Assembly: GCF_900114005.1 (NCBI RefSeq) | Contig: NZ_FORM01000002.1 | Span: 310,001 to 374,000, forward strand | Source: Olleya namhaensis | Lineage (GTDB): Bacteria > Bacteroidota > Bacteroidia > Flavobacteriales > Flavobacteriaceae | Direction of reading: 5' to 3' | DNA: 64,000 nt | In this document: piece after piece, positions 55,156 to 63,930 of the stretch | How the letters are laid out: every line of letters starts with the position of its first letter | Position numbering within the stretch: the first letter of the stretch is position 1 | Position numbers and translations under genes: made by a program | The notes under the pieces: generated by a model | Database searches by the model: none | Told to the model about the DNA's origin: nothing | Seen by the model: only the letters and a program-made list of their open reading frames with translations

Positions 55156-55710
55156 TTATTCTTGCACAGCAAACTGACCTGTAACTCCAAGTATTTCAGC
55201 TTTTTTGAAATCTTTATCAGAATCAAATCCGCGACCACTAGTCACATAACCTTTAGACCTATAAGTTGCAGGAAGATTGGTAAATAACCATTCTTTTGTT
55301 TGGTCATAATATAATTGCTCGGCAAATAACGAATCATTTGTTGGTGTTGCAGCAATTACATTTCCTCTTAAATCTATTAAATCTGTATTGTTATAGATAA
55401 TAGCATAATCCGAAATTATAGTAGTCTTAGCGTCATTTTTATCATATAGATGCAAAATAACACCCTCCGGGAACTCTGAGTATGCAAAAGCCCTATTACT
55501 ATAGTCATACATTTTAGGACTAATCAGGTTAGCAGATAAACGACCAGAATCTGTATACTTTAAATTAATACTGTCTGATACACCTACGGGATCATTAGCA
55601 GACATTCCTATTTGCTTAACGTCCTTTAGATTGCTTTTACATGCAAAAAACAAAGTCATAGCAAAAGCTATGACCGTGTTTTTAATTATATGTAATTTAT
55701 GTTTTTGCAT
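55156..55710 (-). CDS. lptC: LPS export protein LptC, lipoprotein-like
   Basis: LptC bridges the LptBFG transporter and LptA in LPS export. The frame opens at 55749, but ATG 55710 (MQKHKLHIIKN) gives a clean N-terminal membrane segment, IIKNTVIAFAMTLFFAC, and starts exactly at the stop of the previous gene (TAATG). The C-terminal part has the OstA-type beta-jellyroll pattern (TTIISDYAIIYNNTDLIDLRGNV, DSLFAEQLYYDQTKEWLFTN). An FFACKS lipobox suggests a lipid anchor in place of the usual membrane helix. Length is 184 residues. Confidence 0.87.
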   Translation of the reverse strand: MQKHKLHIIKNTVIAFAMTLFFACKSNLKDVKQIGMSANDPVGVSDSINLKYTDSGRLSANLISPKMYDYSNRAFAYSEFPEGVILHLYDKNDAKTTIISDYAIIYNNTDLIDLRGNVIAATPTNDSLFAEQLYYDQTKEWLFTNLPATYRSKGYVTSGRGFDSDKDFKKAEILGVTGQFAVQE

Positions 55711-57041
55711 TATAGGCTTGGCACTGTTACACTTCTTCCAATCCAACATCCAATCTTAATACTTTGTCCAGCATTACCTGCAGCAAATATTTCTGATTTA
55801 GTTGGTGCTTTAGCTCTATAACTTGTAGCTAATGTAGAATATCCACCTTTGCTAGCTTCGTTTGCAGCTAACCAGAACACAGCACGCTTATTAAAGTTAG
55901 TATCTCCACAGTTGTTTGCACTTGCAGCATACATTCTTGCGATATGATCATAAGGCTTTTTGTTTGATGGATTAAGACTTAAAGACTCTTGAAAGTATTG
56001 TCTAGCCTTACCATAATTACCACTTTTCTTAAAGTCTAATGCAATTGTATAATTTAATTTAGCCTTTTTAATTGGATCTGTTTCTAGCTCCATTGTTTGA
56101 TCTAAATACGTTTGCTCACCAGTAATAATGTATAAGTAGTAAGACGTTTTAGCATTAGGCTCAATTGTGTTTTTCTGATTTAAAATTTTAACAAACATAG
56201 GATCTGTCTTACATCCTTTTGCATACAATTTAGTCATTGCACGTTGTAACCAAACACCATTGTTTTTATTTGCTTCGTAGTCTTTTTGGTATAATGGGAT
56301 TAAGTTAGCACAATTAGCTCTATCTCCTAATTCCTTATCAACACCATCTTGTACTTTTTCAAAAGCACCAACCATAGCAGCGTAAAACGTTTTATACTTC
56401 CCTTCCTTTTTAGTCAAGGCAGTACCGGCGTCTTCTTTAACAACTAATTCATTTAACTTTCTTTCGTTGTATTCTGTTTCAACTTCAATTTTATCAGATA
56501 CATCATCATACTTGTCAAATAATTGTTGATCTGTTTTTTGCTTTGCATCAAAAAGATTAACCATCAACTTAAAGTATACGTATAAACTTTTTGCATTTTT
56601 AAAGTTATCCTTATCAGCATTATAAGATGCATCAAAACAATCGTATAAAACAGCATCACTCAAACCTAACACCTCTTTGTTGTCATATCTTAATTGACAT
56701 ATTTTAGAAGAATATTCTCCTGCTTTTTTATCATTAGGAAAGTTAGCAATTCTTTCTTCCCATAATTTAATTAAATCTAAAATGTGTCCTTTTTTTTCTT
56801 CACCCGTTTTAGTTTTTATGTAATGTTCTAAAATATCTTCTCCATACTTATATATTCCAATATGGTATTGTGGGCAATCTTTTCTCAAATCAGTTAAAGG
56901 CTTATAACCCGCATCAAAGTTTTTTGCTTTTACAGCTTCTGTCAGTAAAGACAGCTTAGTCATACATTCTTCTGTGTTTTGAGCAAACCCAATATTTAGC
57001 CCAAATATCAAAGCAAGTAGTAAAGTAATTTTAGTTTTCAT
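55710..57041 (-). CDS. Secreted TPR-repeat protein
   Basis: ATG 57041 gives a good signal peptide (MKTKITLLLALIFGLNIGFAQ). Earlier in-frame starts at 57068 or 57095 would run into the preceding gene. The mature protein is nearly all helical, with at least one clear TPR (KKSGNYGKARQYFQESLSLN, about residues 350-370) and several degenerate ones. Four or more Cys suggest disulfides. As it lies between a porin-like gene and lptC in a coupled operon, it may be a periplasmic scaffold for outer-membrane assembly. This is inference. Confidence 0.8.
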   Translation of the reverse strand: MKTKITLLLALIFGLNIGFAQNTEECMTKLSLLTEAVKAKNFDAGYKPLTDLRKDCPQYHIGIYKYGEDILEHYIKTKTGEEKKGHILDLIKLWEERIANFPNDKKAGEYSSKICQLRYDNKEVLGLSDAVLYDCFDASYNADKDNFKNAKSLYVYFKLMVNLFDAKQKTDQQLFDKYDDVSDKIEVETEYNERKLNELVVKEDAGTALTKKEGKYKTFYAAMVGAFEKVQDGVDKELGDRANCANLIPLYQKDYEANKNNGVWLQRAMTKLYAKGCKTDPMFVKILNQKNTIEPNAKTSYYLYIITGEQTYLDQTMELETDPIKKAKLNYTIALDFKKSGNYGKARQYFQESLSLNPSNKKPYDHIARMYAASANNCGDTNFNKRAVFWLAANEASKGGYSTLATSYRAKAPTKSEIFAAGNAGQSIKIGCWIGRSVTVPSL

Positions 57042-57060
57042 AGTCTTAATTTTTATGTTG

Positions 57061-58368
57061 TTAGTCATATTTTCTTTTTTGGAACCATCTATCATTTAAT
57101 GACAGACTTAATTGGAAGCTTACAAAATTTTCTTTTACTAAATTAGCGTTTGTTGTTCCCCTCTTTCCAAACTCTAAACCAATATTAGCATTAGAAAACA
57201 TATTTCCAACTGGTATACCTACTCCAAAAGACATGCCAAACTCTTTTATAGTTTGATTATTTATTACAAGCCCTGTGTTTTCAAAACGCATACCCGCACG
57301 ATAAGTCATTCTCTTCCAGCTCTTAGCAAACGAATTATATTCAGGAATATAAAAACCTCCTAAAGAAAATTTTGATGCATCTTCATAAGTTGCTCCTGTG
57401 TTACTATATAGAGGATTGAAAAAATCACCTGTATTTTGTGTTGTATACTCCACACCAGCAAACCATTTTCTTGGTTCACCTAATCCTGCACCTATACTTA
57501 ATTTTGATGGTAGTGTTAAATCCGTTTCATCTAATCCAGAAGCTACTAAATCTGCTTCTATTTGATTATAAATTAATTCACTTTCTGTATCTACATCGAC
57601 AATTATTGTTGAAAACGTTCTTTGATTTTTAGACGTCAAATCTGTTTCTGGCGTATAAGTTAATGATCCTTGAAGTTCTAACTTATCAGTTATCATTTTT
57701 TGATAATGTAATCCAATATTAAAATTCAACCCACTTAAATCTGAACGGGTGTATTCTTTAGTCTGACGCTCTAAAAATTGTCCTTCATCATTATAGGCAA
57801 AATTAATTGTGCTATTCTGTATGTTTCCAAAGTCATAATCCGCTTGCATACCAACACTCAAAGACTTTGTGATTTGGTAACCAAAACTCAAAAACACTTT
57901 ATTAAGACCACCTTCTCCAGTATATCTGTACTCTAAATTTTCTTCAGCATCTCTGTTCTCTAATTTATATCCAACAGATGAATACGGTTGTAATCCTAAT
58001 CCAAAACCAAATTTACCAACCGGGATAGATAATGCTAAATAATCAAAATTAGCACTCTTAGTCTTGTCACTACTACCAGACGTCTCTAGTTTAGAAGATG
58101 TACCACTACCTCCTACTGTAAATTTTACAGGTCTAGATTCGTTATTCCATCCTTCTAAATTATTCCCTGCAAAAGTCGCTGGGTTTTGAAAGTTTACATG
58201 GACACTGTCCTTATAAATCCCAAGACCTCCCATACTTCTATTCTCTACAGAACCTTTAAAGTTTGTGCTCCCTATTCCATAAAAAGAATATGGCGAAGCT
58301 GTTCCATTCTGACCGTAACTTTGAATTGCAAATAATGCAATAAAAACTAATACAAGTTTTTTTATCAT
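57061..58368 (-). CDS. Outer-membrane porin-like protein (FadL/PorV-type barrel)
   Basis: A signal peptide (MIKKLVLVFIALFAIQSYG, cut near residue 19) precedes about 415 residues of strand-rich sequence. SPYSFYGIGSTNF and RSMGGLGIYKDSVHVNFQNPA resemble the plug region of FadL-like and PorV-like proteins (MGGaxxA..NPA). The C-terminus ends with a strand and basic tail (LSLNDRWFQKRKYD) rather than a terminal aromatic. The substrate is unknown. The start shares one base with the coaX stop, so the two are co-translated. Confidence 0.8.
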   Translation of the reverse strand: MIKKLVLVFIALFAIQSYGQNGTASPYSFYGIGSTNFKGSVENRSMGGLGIYKDSVHVNFQNPATFAGNNLEGWNNESRPVKFTVGGSGTSSKLETSGSSDKTKSANFDYLALSIPVGKFGFGLGLQPYSSVGYKLENRDAEENLEYRYTGEGGLNKVFLSFGYQITKSLSVGMQADYDFGNIQNSTINFAYNDEGQFLERQTKEYTRSDLSGLNFNIGLHYQKMITDKLELQGSLTYTPETDLTSKNQRTFSTIIVDVDTESELIYNQIEADLVASGLDETDLTLPSKLSIGAGLGEPRKWFAGVEYTTQNTGDFFNPLYSNTGATYEDASKFSLGGFYIPEYNSFAKSWKRMTYRAGMRFENTGLVINNQTIKEFGMSFGVGIPVGNMFSNANIGLEFGKRGTTNANLVKENFVSFQLSLSLNDRWFQKRKYD

Positions 58369-59096
58369 TAGACTGTGTTATGTTGTAATATGTAGTTCAA
58401 ACCTTCTAGTAAGAAATTTGAATTGGCAAATATGCTACTTTTTAATTGCTTTGACAAAAATTTAGCATCTCCTCCTGTTAAAATAATTGTTAAATCTAAA
58501 TATATAGACCTATATTCACTAATAATTCCATTTAATTCACTTAAAACACCATTAACTACGCCACTATTAATTGCTTCTATTGTAGAATTACCAATAACAT
58601 GTTTTGGTTGTTCTGTTTCTAACAACGGTAAATTAGCAGTCTGATTGTGTAGTGCTTTATAGCGCATTCGTATTCCTGGAGAAATTGCTCCTCCTAAATA
58701 TTCGTTATTTGTATTAATAAAATCATATGTAATACACGTACCCGCATCTATAATCAAAACATTTTTATCAGGAAATTGTTGCACAGAAGCACAAACTAGT
58801 GCAATCCTATCAATACCTAGTGTTTTAGGTGTAGCATATAAATTTTTAAAAGGAATAGGTGTTTCATGATTTAAAACAACTAGTTTCAAATTAGCCTCTA
58901 AATAAACTAAAACTTCTTTTTCAAGTCGTCCAACTGAAGACACGATAGCCAAACGCACCTCTGGATAGGTCTCCAAAATGTGTTTAATTGAATTTAAAAC
59001 CTGCTTAGTCTCCACAGCGGTCTTACTTTCTATCTTATTATTATTAAAAACAGCTAGTTTAGTACTAGTATTTCCAACATCTATTATTAAATTCAT
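58368..59096 (-). CDS. coaX: Type III pantothenate kinase
   Basis: CoaX phosphorylates pantothenate, the first step of coenzyme A synthesis. I start it at 59096 (MNLIIDVGNTSTKLAVF), because the DVGNT phosphate-1 motif sits at the N-terminus in this family. The 30 extra upstream codons look like non-coding AT-rich sequence. IDAGTCITYDF, GGAISPGI and LTGGDA complete the ASKHA ATPase fold. Length 242 residues. It heads the envelope operon. A TACATTTG box at 59201-59194 (minus) could be its promoter. Confidence 0.94.
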   Translation of the reverse strand: MNLIIDVGNTSTKLAVFNNNKIESKTAVETKQVLNSIKHILETYPEVRLAIVSSVGRLEKEVLVYLEANLKLVVLNHETPIPFKNLYATPKTLGIDRIALVCASVQQFPDKNVLIIDAGTCITYDFINTNNEYLGGAISPGIRMRYKALHNQTANLPLLETEQPKHVIGNSTIEAINSGVVNGVLSELNGIISEYRSIYLDLTIILTGGDAKFLSKQLKSSIFANSNFLLEGLNYILQHNTV

Positions 59097-59231
59097 ATAA
59101 TTTCTAAAAAGGATAAATTTACAAAACGATTGCAATAAAAATCTTAATAATTTTATAATATTGAAATTGAGACTACTAAGCCTCATAAAAGCACAAATGT
59201 AAAAAAAGATTGTAAATTTTTTGATTTTTTG

Positions 59232-59262
59232 TTTGGTAGTTCTAAAATTGAAACTATATTTG
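59232..59262 (+). promoter_or_regulatory. Promoter of tRNA-Phe
   Basis: TTTG (59232-59235), a 19-base spacer and TATATTTG (59255-59262) match the Bacteroidota consensus exactly. Transcription should start near 59268, about 16 bases before the mature tRNA. Confidence 0.85.
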
Positions 59263-59283
59263 CACTCGCAATTTATTGCTACT

Positions 59284-59359
59284 GGTGCCTTAGCTCAGTT
59301 GGTAGAGCAAAGGACTGAAAATCCTTGTGTCCCTGGTTCGATTCCTGGAGGCACCACCA
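59284..59359 (+). tRNA. tRNA-Phe (anticodon GAA)
   Basis: The cloverleaf is complete. Acceptor GGTGCCT pairs with AGGCACC, with discriminator A at 59356. The anticodon stem AAGGA/TCCTT encloses the loop CTGAAAA, anticodon GAA. The T loop is TTCGATT. The CCA end is encoded (59357-59359). The T stem CCTGG/CCTGG has a T-T mismatch at its central pair (51:63). Confidence 0.95.
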
Positions 59360-59360
59360 G

Positions 59361-59392
59361 AAAAAACCCGATTCATCTGAATCGGGTTTTTT
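59361..59392 (+). terminator. Terminator of tRNA-Phe
   Basis: AAAAAACCCGATTC (59361-59374) pairs perfectly with GAATCGGGTTTTTT (59379-59392) around a 4-base loop. Confidence 0.95.
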
Positions 59393-59488
59393 GGTTTAAA
59401 GAACTAAACCAAAGATTAATAATTCACTATAAAAAAGTAGTATATTAGCTAATGCTACATTTTTCAACTTAAAAATTTAAATTATAGT

Positions 59489-59962
59489 ATGAGTAATAAA
59501 GATCAATTTATGCAAGAAGCTGTAAACGCAGCTTTAAAAGGAATGAACAACAATGAAGGTGGACCATTTGGTTGCGTAGTTGTTAAAGACGGAAAAATTG
59601 TAGGACGCGGAAACAACAAAGTAACTTCTACCAACGATCCAACTGCACATGCAGAAGTAACAGCTATTAGAGATGCTTGTAAAAATCTAGACTCGTTTCA
59701 ATTAGACGGTTGTGAGATTTACACCTCTTGCGAGCCTTGCCCAATGTGTTTAGGTGCAATTTATTGGGCTAGACCAGACAAAGTATACTACGGAAGCAAT
59801 CAAGTAGATGCTGCAAATATTGGTTTTGATGACGAATTTATTTACAAAGAAATCCCATTACCATACGCAGAAAGAAGCATCCCATTTGAGCAATTAGCAC
59901 GCGAAATAGCATTAGAGCCTTTTCAAGAATGGACTAAGAAAAATGATAAAACTGAATACTAA
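59489..59962 (+). CDS. guaD: Guanine deaminase (CDA-fold nucleoside deaminase family)
   Basis: This cytidine-deaminase-fold enzyme has the zinc site HAEVTAI (His and catalytic Glu, about residues 54-56) and CEPCPMC (two Cys ligands). The sequence around LDSFQLDGCEIYTSCEPCPMCLG and the C-terminal PFQEW match bacterial GuaD rather than the tRNA adenosine deaminase TadA. The reaction is guanine to xanthine. Length 157 residues is typical. Placement before the xanthine dehydrogenase genes fits a purine breakdown route. A TATATTAG near-consensus box lies about 40 bases upstream of the start. Confidence 0.9.
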   Translation: MSNKDQFMQEAVNAALKGMNNNEGGPFGCVVVKDGKIVGRGNNKVTSTNDPTAHAEVTAIRDACKNLDSFQLDGCEIYTSCEPCPMCLGAIYWARPDKVYYGSNQVDAANIGFDDEFIYKEIPLPYAERSIPFEQLAREIALEPFQEWTKKNDKTEY

Positions 59963-60015
59963 ATAGAAACAAATTCAATTAATACAGAGAACTCAGCAAA
60001 AATTCAAGTCCCAAT

Positions 60016-60174
60016 TTCCGACAAAGTCGGAATTATCAATCTGCAGAAATAATGAGCGAAAAACGAAAATGCTAAGCGCAGCTTAGAGCATGTAGTTTGA
60101 AAGCGAATGGTCCGCAGGAATTTCCTCAGATTGATTTGAATTTTTGGTTCGTTTTGTTTCAAGACAAAATGAAC
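60016..60174 (+). repeat. Structured intergenic element with nested hairpins
   Basis: In order: TTCCGAC-AAA-GTCGGAA (60016-60032); long imperfect arms CAATCTGCAGAAAT (60037-60050) with ATTTCCTCAGATTG (60120-60133), enclosing a TGCTAAGC...GCTTAGAGCA hairpin; then GTTCGTTTTGT (60147-60157) with ACAAAATGAAC (60164-60174), a one-wobble 11-bp stem. The last stem resembles a hairpin I recall as common between flavobacterial genes. No open frame of substance lies here. It may terminate guaD, or be a small repetitive element or an RNA. Confidence 0.5.
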
Positions 60175-60199
60175 ATAAAGAAAAATTAAAACAAACCTC

Positions 60200-61609
60200 A
60201 TGATAACCTTCATCCTAAATAACAAAACCATAAAAACCTCGGAACATTCCGGAACCACTTTATTGGATTTTGTGCGTTATCAACAACGCTTAACAGGAAC
60301 AAAGATTGGTTGTCGCGAAGGAGATTGTGGCGCCTGCACCCTTTTAGTAGGAACACGTCATGGTGATATTATAGAATACCAAAGTATTACCTCATGTATT
60401 TCGCCACTAGGAAATGCGCATGGCAAACACATTGTTACAGTTGAAGGCACAAATCTTAAAGACAAATTAACCACAACTCAAGAAGCCATGAAAGCAAATT
60501 ACGCCACACAATGCGGATTTTGCACGCCTGGTTTTGTAGTTGCTTTAACAGGATTTGCTTTATCAAATTCAGATAAAAATTATACTAATGCAATTGACGC
60601 TATAAGCGGAAATATTTGCAGATGTACAGGATACAAAGCAATTGAAAAAGCAGCGCATCAAGTTGTTAAAAAACTAGACAACAATACAAACTCCACATTT
60701 AATTGGTTAATTGAAAATCAATTTATTCCTGAATATTTTAAAAACATCCCACAACGATTAAAAGACATTGAAGCTAAAGATTTAAATCAACCCAAAGGGA
60801 AATATGTTTCTGGAGGTACGGATTTATATGTCCAACAAGCGGATCATTTAGCAGATAACGCTGTACATCTAATAGCCGAAAAGGAGTATTTAAAAGGCAT
60901 CAACATTAAAAATGGTATTTGCACGATCGGAACCAACGCAACGGTTTCAGATTTATGGAATCATACGGAGTTAAATAGTATTTTACCAAACTTAAAAAAA
61001 CACTTAAAGTTAGTCTCTTCAGAACAAATTAGAAACATGGCTTCGCTTGGAGGAAATTTAGTAAACGCCTCGCCAATTGGAGACATGACTATCTTTTTTC
61101 TGTCGCTTAATAGTAATATTACAATATTAAATTCCGCAGAAAAAGAAAGAACAATTGCTCTTAAAAACTTTTACAAAGGATACAAAACTTACGATTTAAA
61201 AGATGATGAACTTTTAAAGAGTATTCAATTTAAATTACCAACAGAACAGTCATTTTTCAATTTTGAAAAAGTGTGTAAACGGACACATTTAGATATTGCT
61301 AGTGTCAATTCTGCAATACATCTTTCAATCGAAAACAAAACGATATCGGAAGCGCATGTTTCCATTGGAGGTGTTGCTGCAATTCCAAAATATTTGCATG
61401 AGACCTCAGCCTTTTTAGTTGATAAACCTTTGACTTTTGACACTATAATTGAAGCTAACCAAATACTTCAAAATGAAATCAGTCCAATTAGTGATGTTCG
61501 TGGGACAACTGACTACAAACGTTTGTTAGGACGACAATTATTTTTTGCTCATTTTACAACGTTATTCCCGAAGCAATTCACCTTAAACGATTTTGTACAA
61601 CATGCATAA
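60200..61609 (+). CDS. xdhA: Xanthine dehydrogenase small subunit (two [2Fe-2S] clusters plus FAD domain)
   Basis: This subunit passes electrons from the molybdenum centre to FAD. The plant-type [2Fe-2S] cluster uses Cys38, Cys43, Cys46 and Cys66 (GCREGDCGAC). The second cluster uses Cys105, Cys108, Cys140 and Cys142 (CGFC, CRC). An FAD domain follows from about residue 195 (VSGGTDLYVQ, NMASLGGNLVNASPIGD). The 469-residue fused FeS/FAD layout is that of the Rhodobacter-type XdhA. It overlaps the large-subunit gene. Confidence 0.93.
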   Translation: MITFILNNKTIKTSEHSGTTLLDFVRYQQRLTGTKIGCREGDCGACTLLVGTRHGDIIEYQSITSCISPLGNAHGKHIVTVEGTNLKDKLTTTQEAMKANYATQCGFCTPGFVVALTGFALSNSDKNYTNAIDAISGNICRCTGYKAIEKAAHQVVKKLDNNTNSTFNWLIENQFIPEYFKNIPQRLKDIEAKDLNQPKGKYVSGGTDLYVQQADHLADNAVHLIAEKEYLKGINIKNGICTIGTNATVSDLWNHTELNSILPNLKKHLKLVSSEQIRNMASLGGNLVNASPIGDMTIFFLSLNSNITILNSAEKERTIALKNFYKGYKTYDLKDDELLKSIQFKLPTEQSFFNFEKVCKRTHLDIASVNSAIHLSIENKTISEAHVSIGGVAAIPKYLHETSAFLVDKPLTFDTIIEANQILQNEISPISDVRGTTDYKRLLGRQLFFAHFTTLFPKQFTLNDFVQHA

Positions 61610-63920
61610 AAACAAGCCAAATAAAGTATTAGACACTAAATTAGATGCTGTTTCAAAATCATTAAAACAAAGCACCAAAAACTTAGACTCTTACACGCAT
61701 GTCCGTGGAGAATCATTGTATGTTGACGATGTTAATATTAGACAAGGAACATTTCATGCGGTCGTGTTTGATTCGCCAAAAGCACACGGAAAAATAAAAA
61801 GTATTGATTATTCTAAAGCAGAAGCTCTAGAAGGCGTACAACGTATTTTTACCTATAAAGATGTTCCTGGTGAAAATGAAATTGGTGGTATTATTCCTGA
61901 CGAACCCTTATTTGCGGAGGATGAAGTCCACTTTTGGGGCATGCCAATAGCCTTAATCGTTGCAGAATCGGAATTTATTGCTCGAAAAGCACGAGGTTTA
62001 ATTGACATTAAAATTGAAGACTTACCTGTAATCACTACAGCAAAAGAAGCCAAAGCAAAAGGCAGCTTTATTAATGCACCACGATCTTTTAGTTTAGGAA
62101 ATACAGAAAAAGCATTTACAAATTGTGAGTATATTTTTGAAGGTGAAACATTCTCTAACGGACAAGAGCATTTATATATCGAAACACAAGGTGCTTATGC
62201 AGAACCTTTAGAAAACGGAAACATAAAAGTAACGTCATCTACACAAGGTCCAACAGCTGTGCAAAAAACTATCGCTAAAGTTTTGGGCATTGCGATGCAT
62301 AAAATTGAAGTTGATGTTACACGACTTGGAGGTGGATTTGGAGGTAAAGAAGACCAAGCAACACCTTGGGCTGTAATGGCGGCTTTGGCTGCGCACCATT
62401 TAAACCAGTCTGTAAAACTGATTTTAAATCGTCATGACGATCTACGCATGACAGGAAAACGTCATCCTTATGAAAGCACATATAAAATTGGACTTTCAAA
62501 AGACTTAAAAATTATAGCGTATCAAACCGAGTTTTTGCAAAACTCTGGTGCAGCAGCAGATTTATCTCCTGCAATTGCTGAGCGGACTTTATTTCATGCA
62601 ACCAACAGTTATTACATACCTAATGTAACAACAAAAGTGTTGAGTTGTAAAACCAACTTACCGCCAAACACAGCGTTTAGAGGATTTGGAGGTCCACAAG
62701 GTATGTTTGTTATCGAATCTGCTATTGCAAAAGCTGCTCATGAAATTGGTGTACCAACACGAACAATTCAAGAAGCGAATTTGTTAGATGAAAACGACAC
62801 GTTTTCTTATGGACAAATCGCTAAAAAAGTAGAAGCCAAAAACACATGGCATTCTGCTAAAAACATATTTAATATTGAAGCTTTAGAGCAAGCGGTCGAA
62901 GCGTTCAATAAAAACAATACAAGTTTCAAAAAAGGAATAGCGTTTATGCCCATTACTTTTGGTATTTCGTTTACAAACACACCAATGAATCATGCACGTG
63001 CTTTGGTTCATATTTATTTAGACGGAAGCGTTGGGATTAGTACTGCTGCTGTGGAAATGGGCCAAGGTGTTAACACCAAAATGATGCAAATTGCTGCGGA
63101 TGTGTTTTCTATTCCTATTGAAAAAATTAAAATAGAAACAACCAATACAACGCGTGTTGCCAATACGTCGCCATCTGCTGCAAGTTCTACCGCAGATTTA
63201 AACGGAAAAGCAACCTTAATGGCGTGTAATGCTTTAGTTGAAAGATTAAAAATTGTGGCTTCGGAAGACTTAAAAGCTTCAGTAAAAGACATTACTTTAA
63301 AAGAAGAATCTGTTTATATCAACAACAAAAAATCAGCTTTAACTTGGACAGCGCTAGTCAGCAAAGCCATGTTAAAACGTGTTGCTTTAACTGAAAACGC
63401 ACATTATGCGACTCCAGAAATTCACTTTGATAAAACCAAGGAAAAAGGACACCCTTTTGCTTATCATGTTTACGGAACCGCAATTACAACAACCACTATA
63501 GATTGCATGCGTGGTACTTACGAATTTGATAGCGTAAAGATTGTACACGATTACGGAAAAAGTATGAGTGAAGGTATTGATTTAGGTCAAGTAGAAGGTG
63601 CTTTAATACAAGGAATTGGCTGGATGACTATGGAAGAGATTGCTTATAATAAAGATGGAAAATTATTATCAAATGCGCTTTCTACATATAAAGTTCCTGA
63701 TATTTTTTCTGTACCCAAAACAGTAGAAGTGATTCCTGTAGAAACTGAAGGAAACGACATGGCTATATTAAAATCTAAAGCTGTTGGAGAGCCTCCTTTA
63801 ATGTATGGAATTGGTGCTTATTTTGCACTTCAGAATGCTATAAAAGCGTTTAATCCCAATTACGACATGCAATTTAACGCGCCAATGACTCCTGAAAAGG
63901 TATTAATGAGTCTGTATTAA
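61602..63920 (+). CDS. xdhB: Xanthine dehydrogenase large (molybdopterin-binding) subunit
   Basis: This subunit oxidises xanthine and hypoxanthine to urate at a molybdenum cofactor. Family motifs are GGGFGGKE (with the purine-orienting Glu), FRGFGGPQG (Arg and the Moco loop), EMGQGVNTKM and KAVGEPPLMYG (catalytic Glu). The FRGFGGPQ form points to xanthine dehydrogenase rather than CO or aldehyde oxidoreductase. I start at ATG 61602; a TTG at 61593 is also in frame. The start overlaps the xdhA stop by 8 bases. The XdhC maturation factor is not visible in the window. Confidence 0.93.
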   Translation: MHKNKPNKVLDTKLDAVSKSLKQSTKNLDSYTHVRGESLYVDDVNIRQGTFHAVVFDSPKAHGKIKSIDYSKAEALEGVQRIFTYKDVPGENEIGGIIPDEPLFAEDEVHFWGMPIALIVAESEFIARKARGLIDIKIEDLPVITTAKEAKAKGSFINAPRSFSLGNTEKAFTNCEYIFEGETFSNGQEHLYIETQGAYAEPLENGNIKVTSSTQGPTAVQKTIAKVLGIAMHKIEVDVTRLGGGFGGKEDQATPWAVMAALAAHHLNQSVKLILNRHDDLRMTGKRHPYESTYKIGLSKDLKIIAYQTEFLQNSGAAADLSPAIAERTLFHATNSYYIPNVTTKVLSCKTNLPPNTAFRGFGGPQGMFVIESAIAKAAHEIGVPTRTIQEANLLDENDTFSYGQIAKKVEAKNTWHSAKNIFNIEALEQAVEAFNKNNTSFKKGIAFMPITFGISFTNTPMNHARALVHIYLDGSVGISTAAVEMGQGVNTKMMQIAADVFSIPIEKIKIETTNTTRVANTSPSAASSTADLNGKATLMACNALVERLKIVASEDLKASVKDITLKEESVYINNKKSALTWTALVSKAMLKRVALTENAHYATPEIHFDKTKEKGHPFAYHVYGTAITTTTIDCMRGTYEFDSVKIVHDYGKSMSEGIDLGQVEGALIQGIGWMTMEEIAYNKDGKLLSNALSTYKVPDIFSVPKTVEVIPVETEGNDMAILKSKAVGEPPLMYGIGAYFALQNAIKAFNPNYDMQFNAPMTPEKVLMSLY

Positions 63921-63930
63921 AAAAGCCTAA

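Noticed and set aside
59097-59186. Thirty-codon N-terminal extension of coaX
   Set aside because: The kinase motif DVGNT must be near the N-terminus, and the extension is AT-rich with no conservation signal I can see.
59221-59448. 75-codon frame across tRNA-Phe
   Set aside because: It spans the tRNA and its terminator, so it cannot be a sensible protein gene.
60004-60258. 84-codon minus-strand frame before xdhA
   Set aside because: It runs through the nested-hairpin element and into the antisense of xdhA; no domain is seen.
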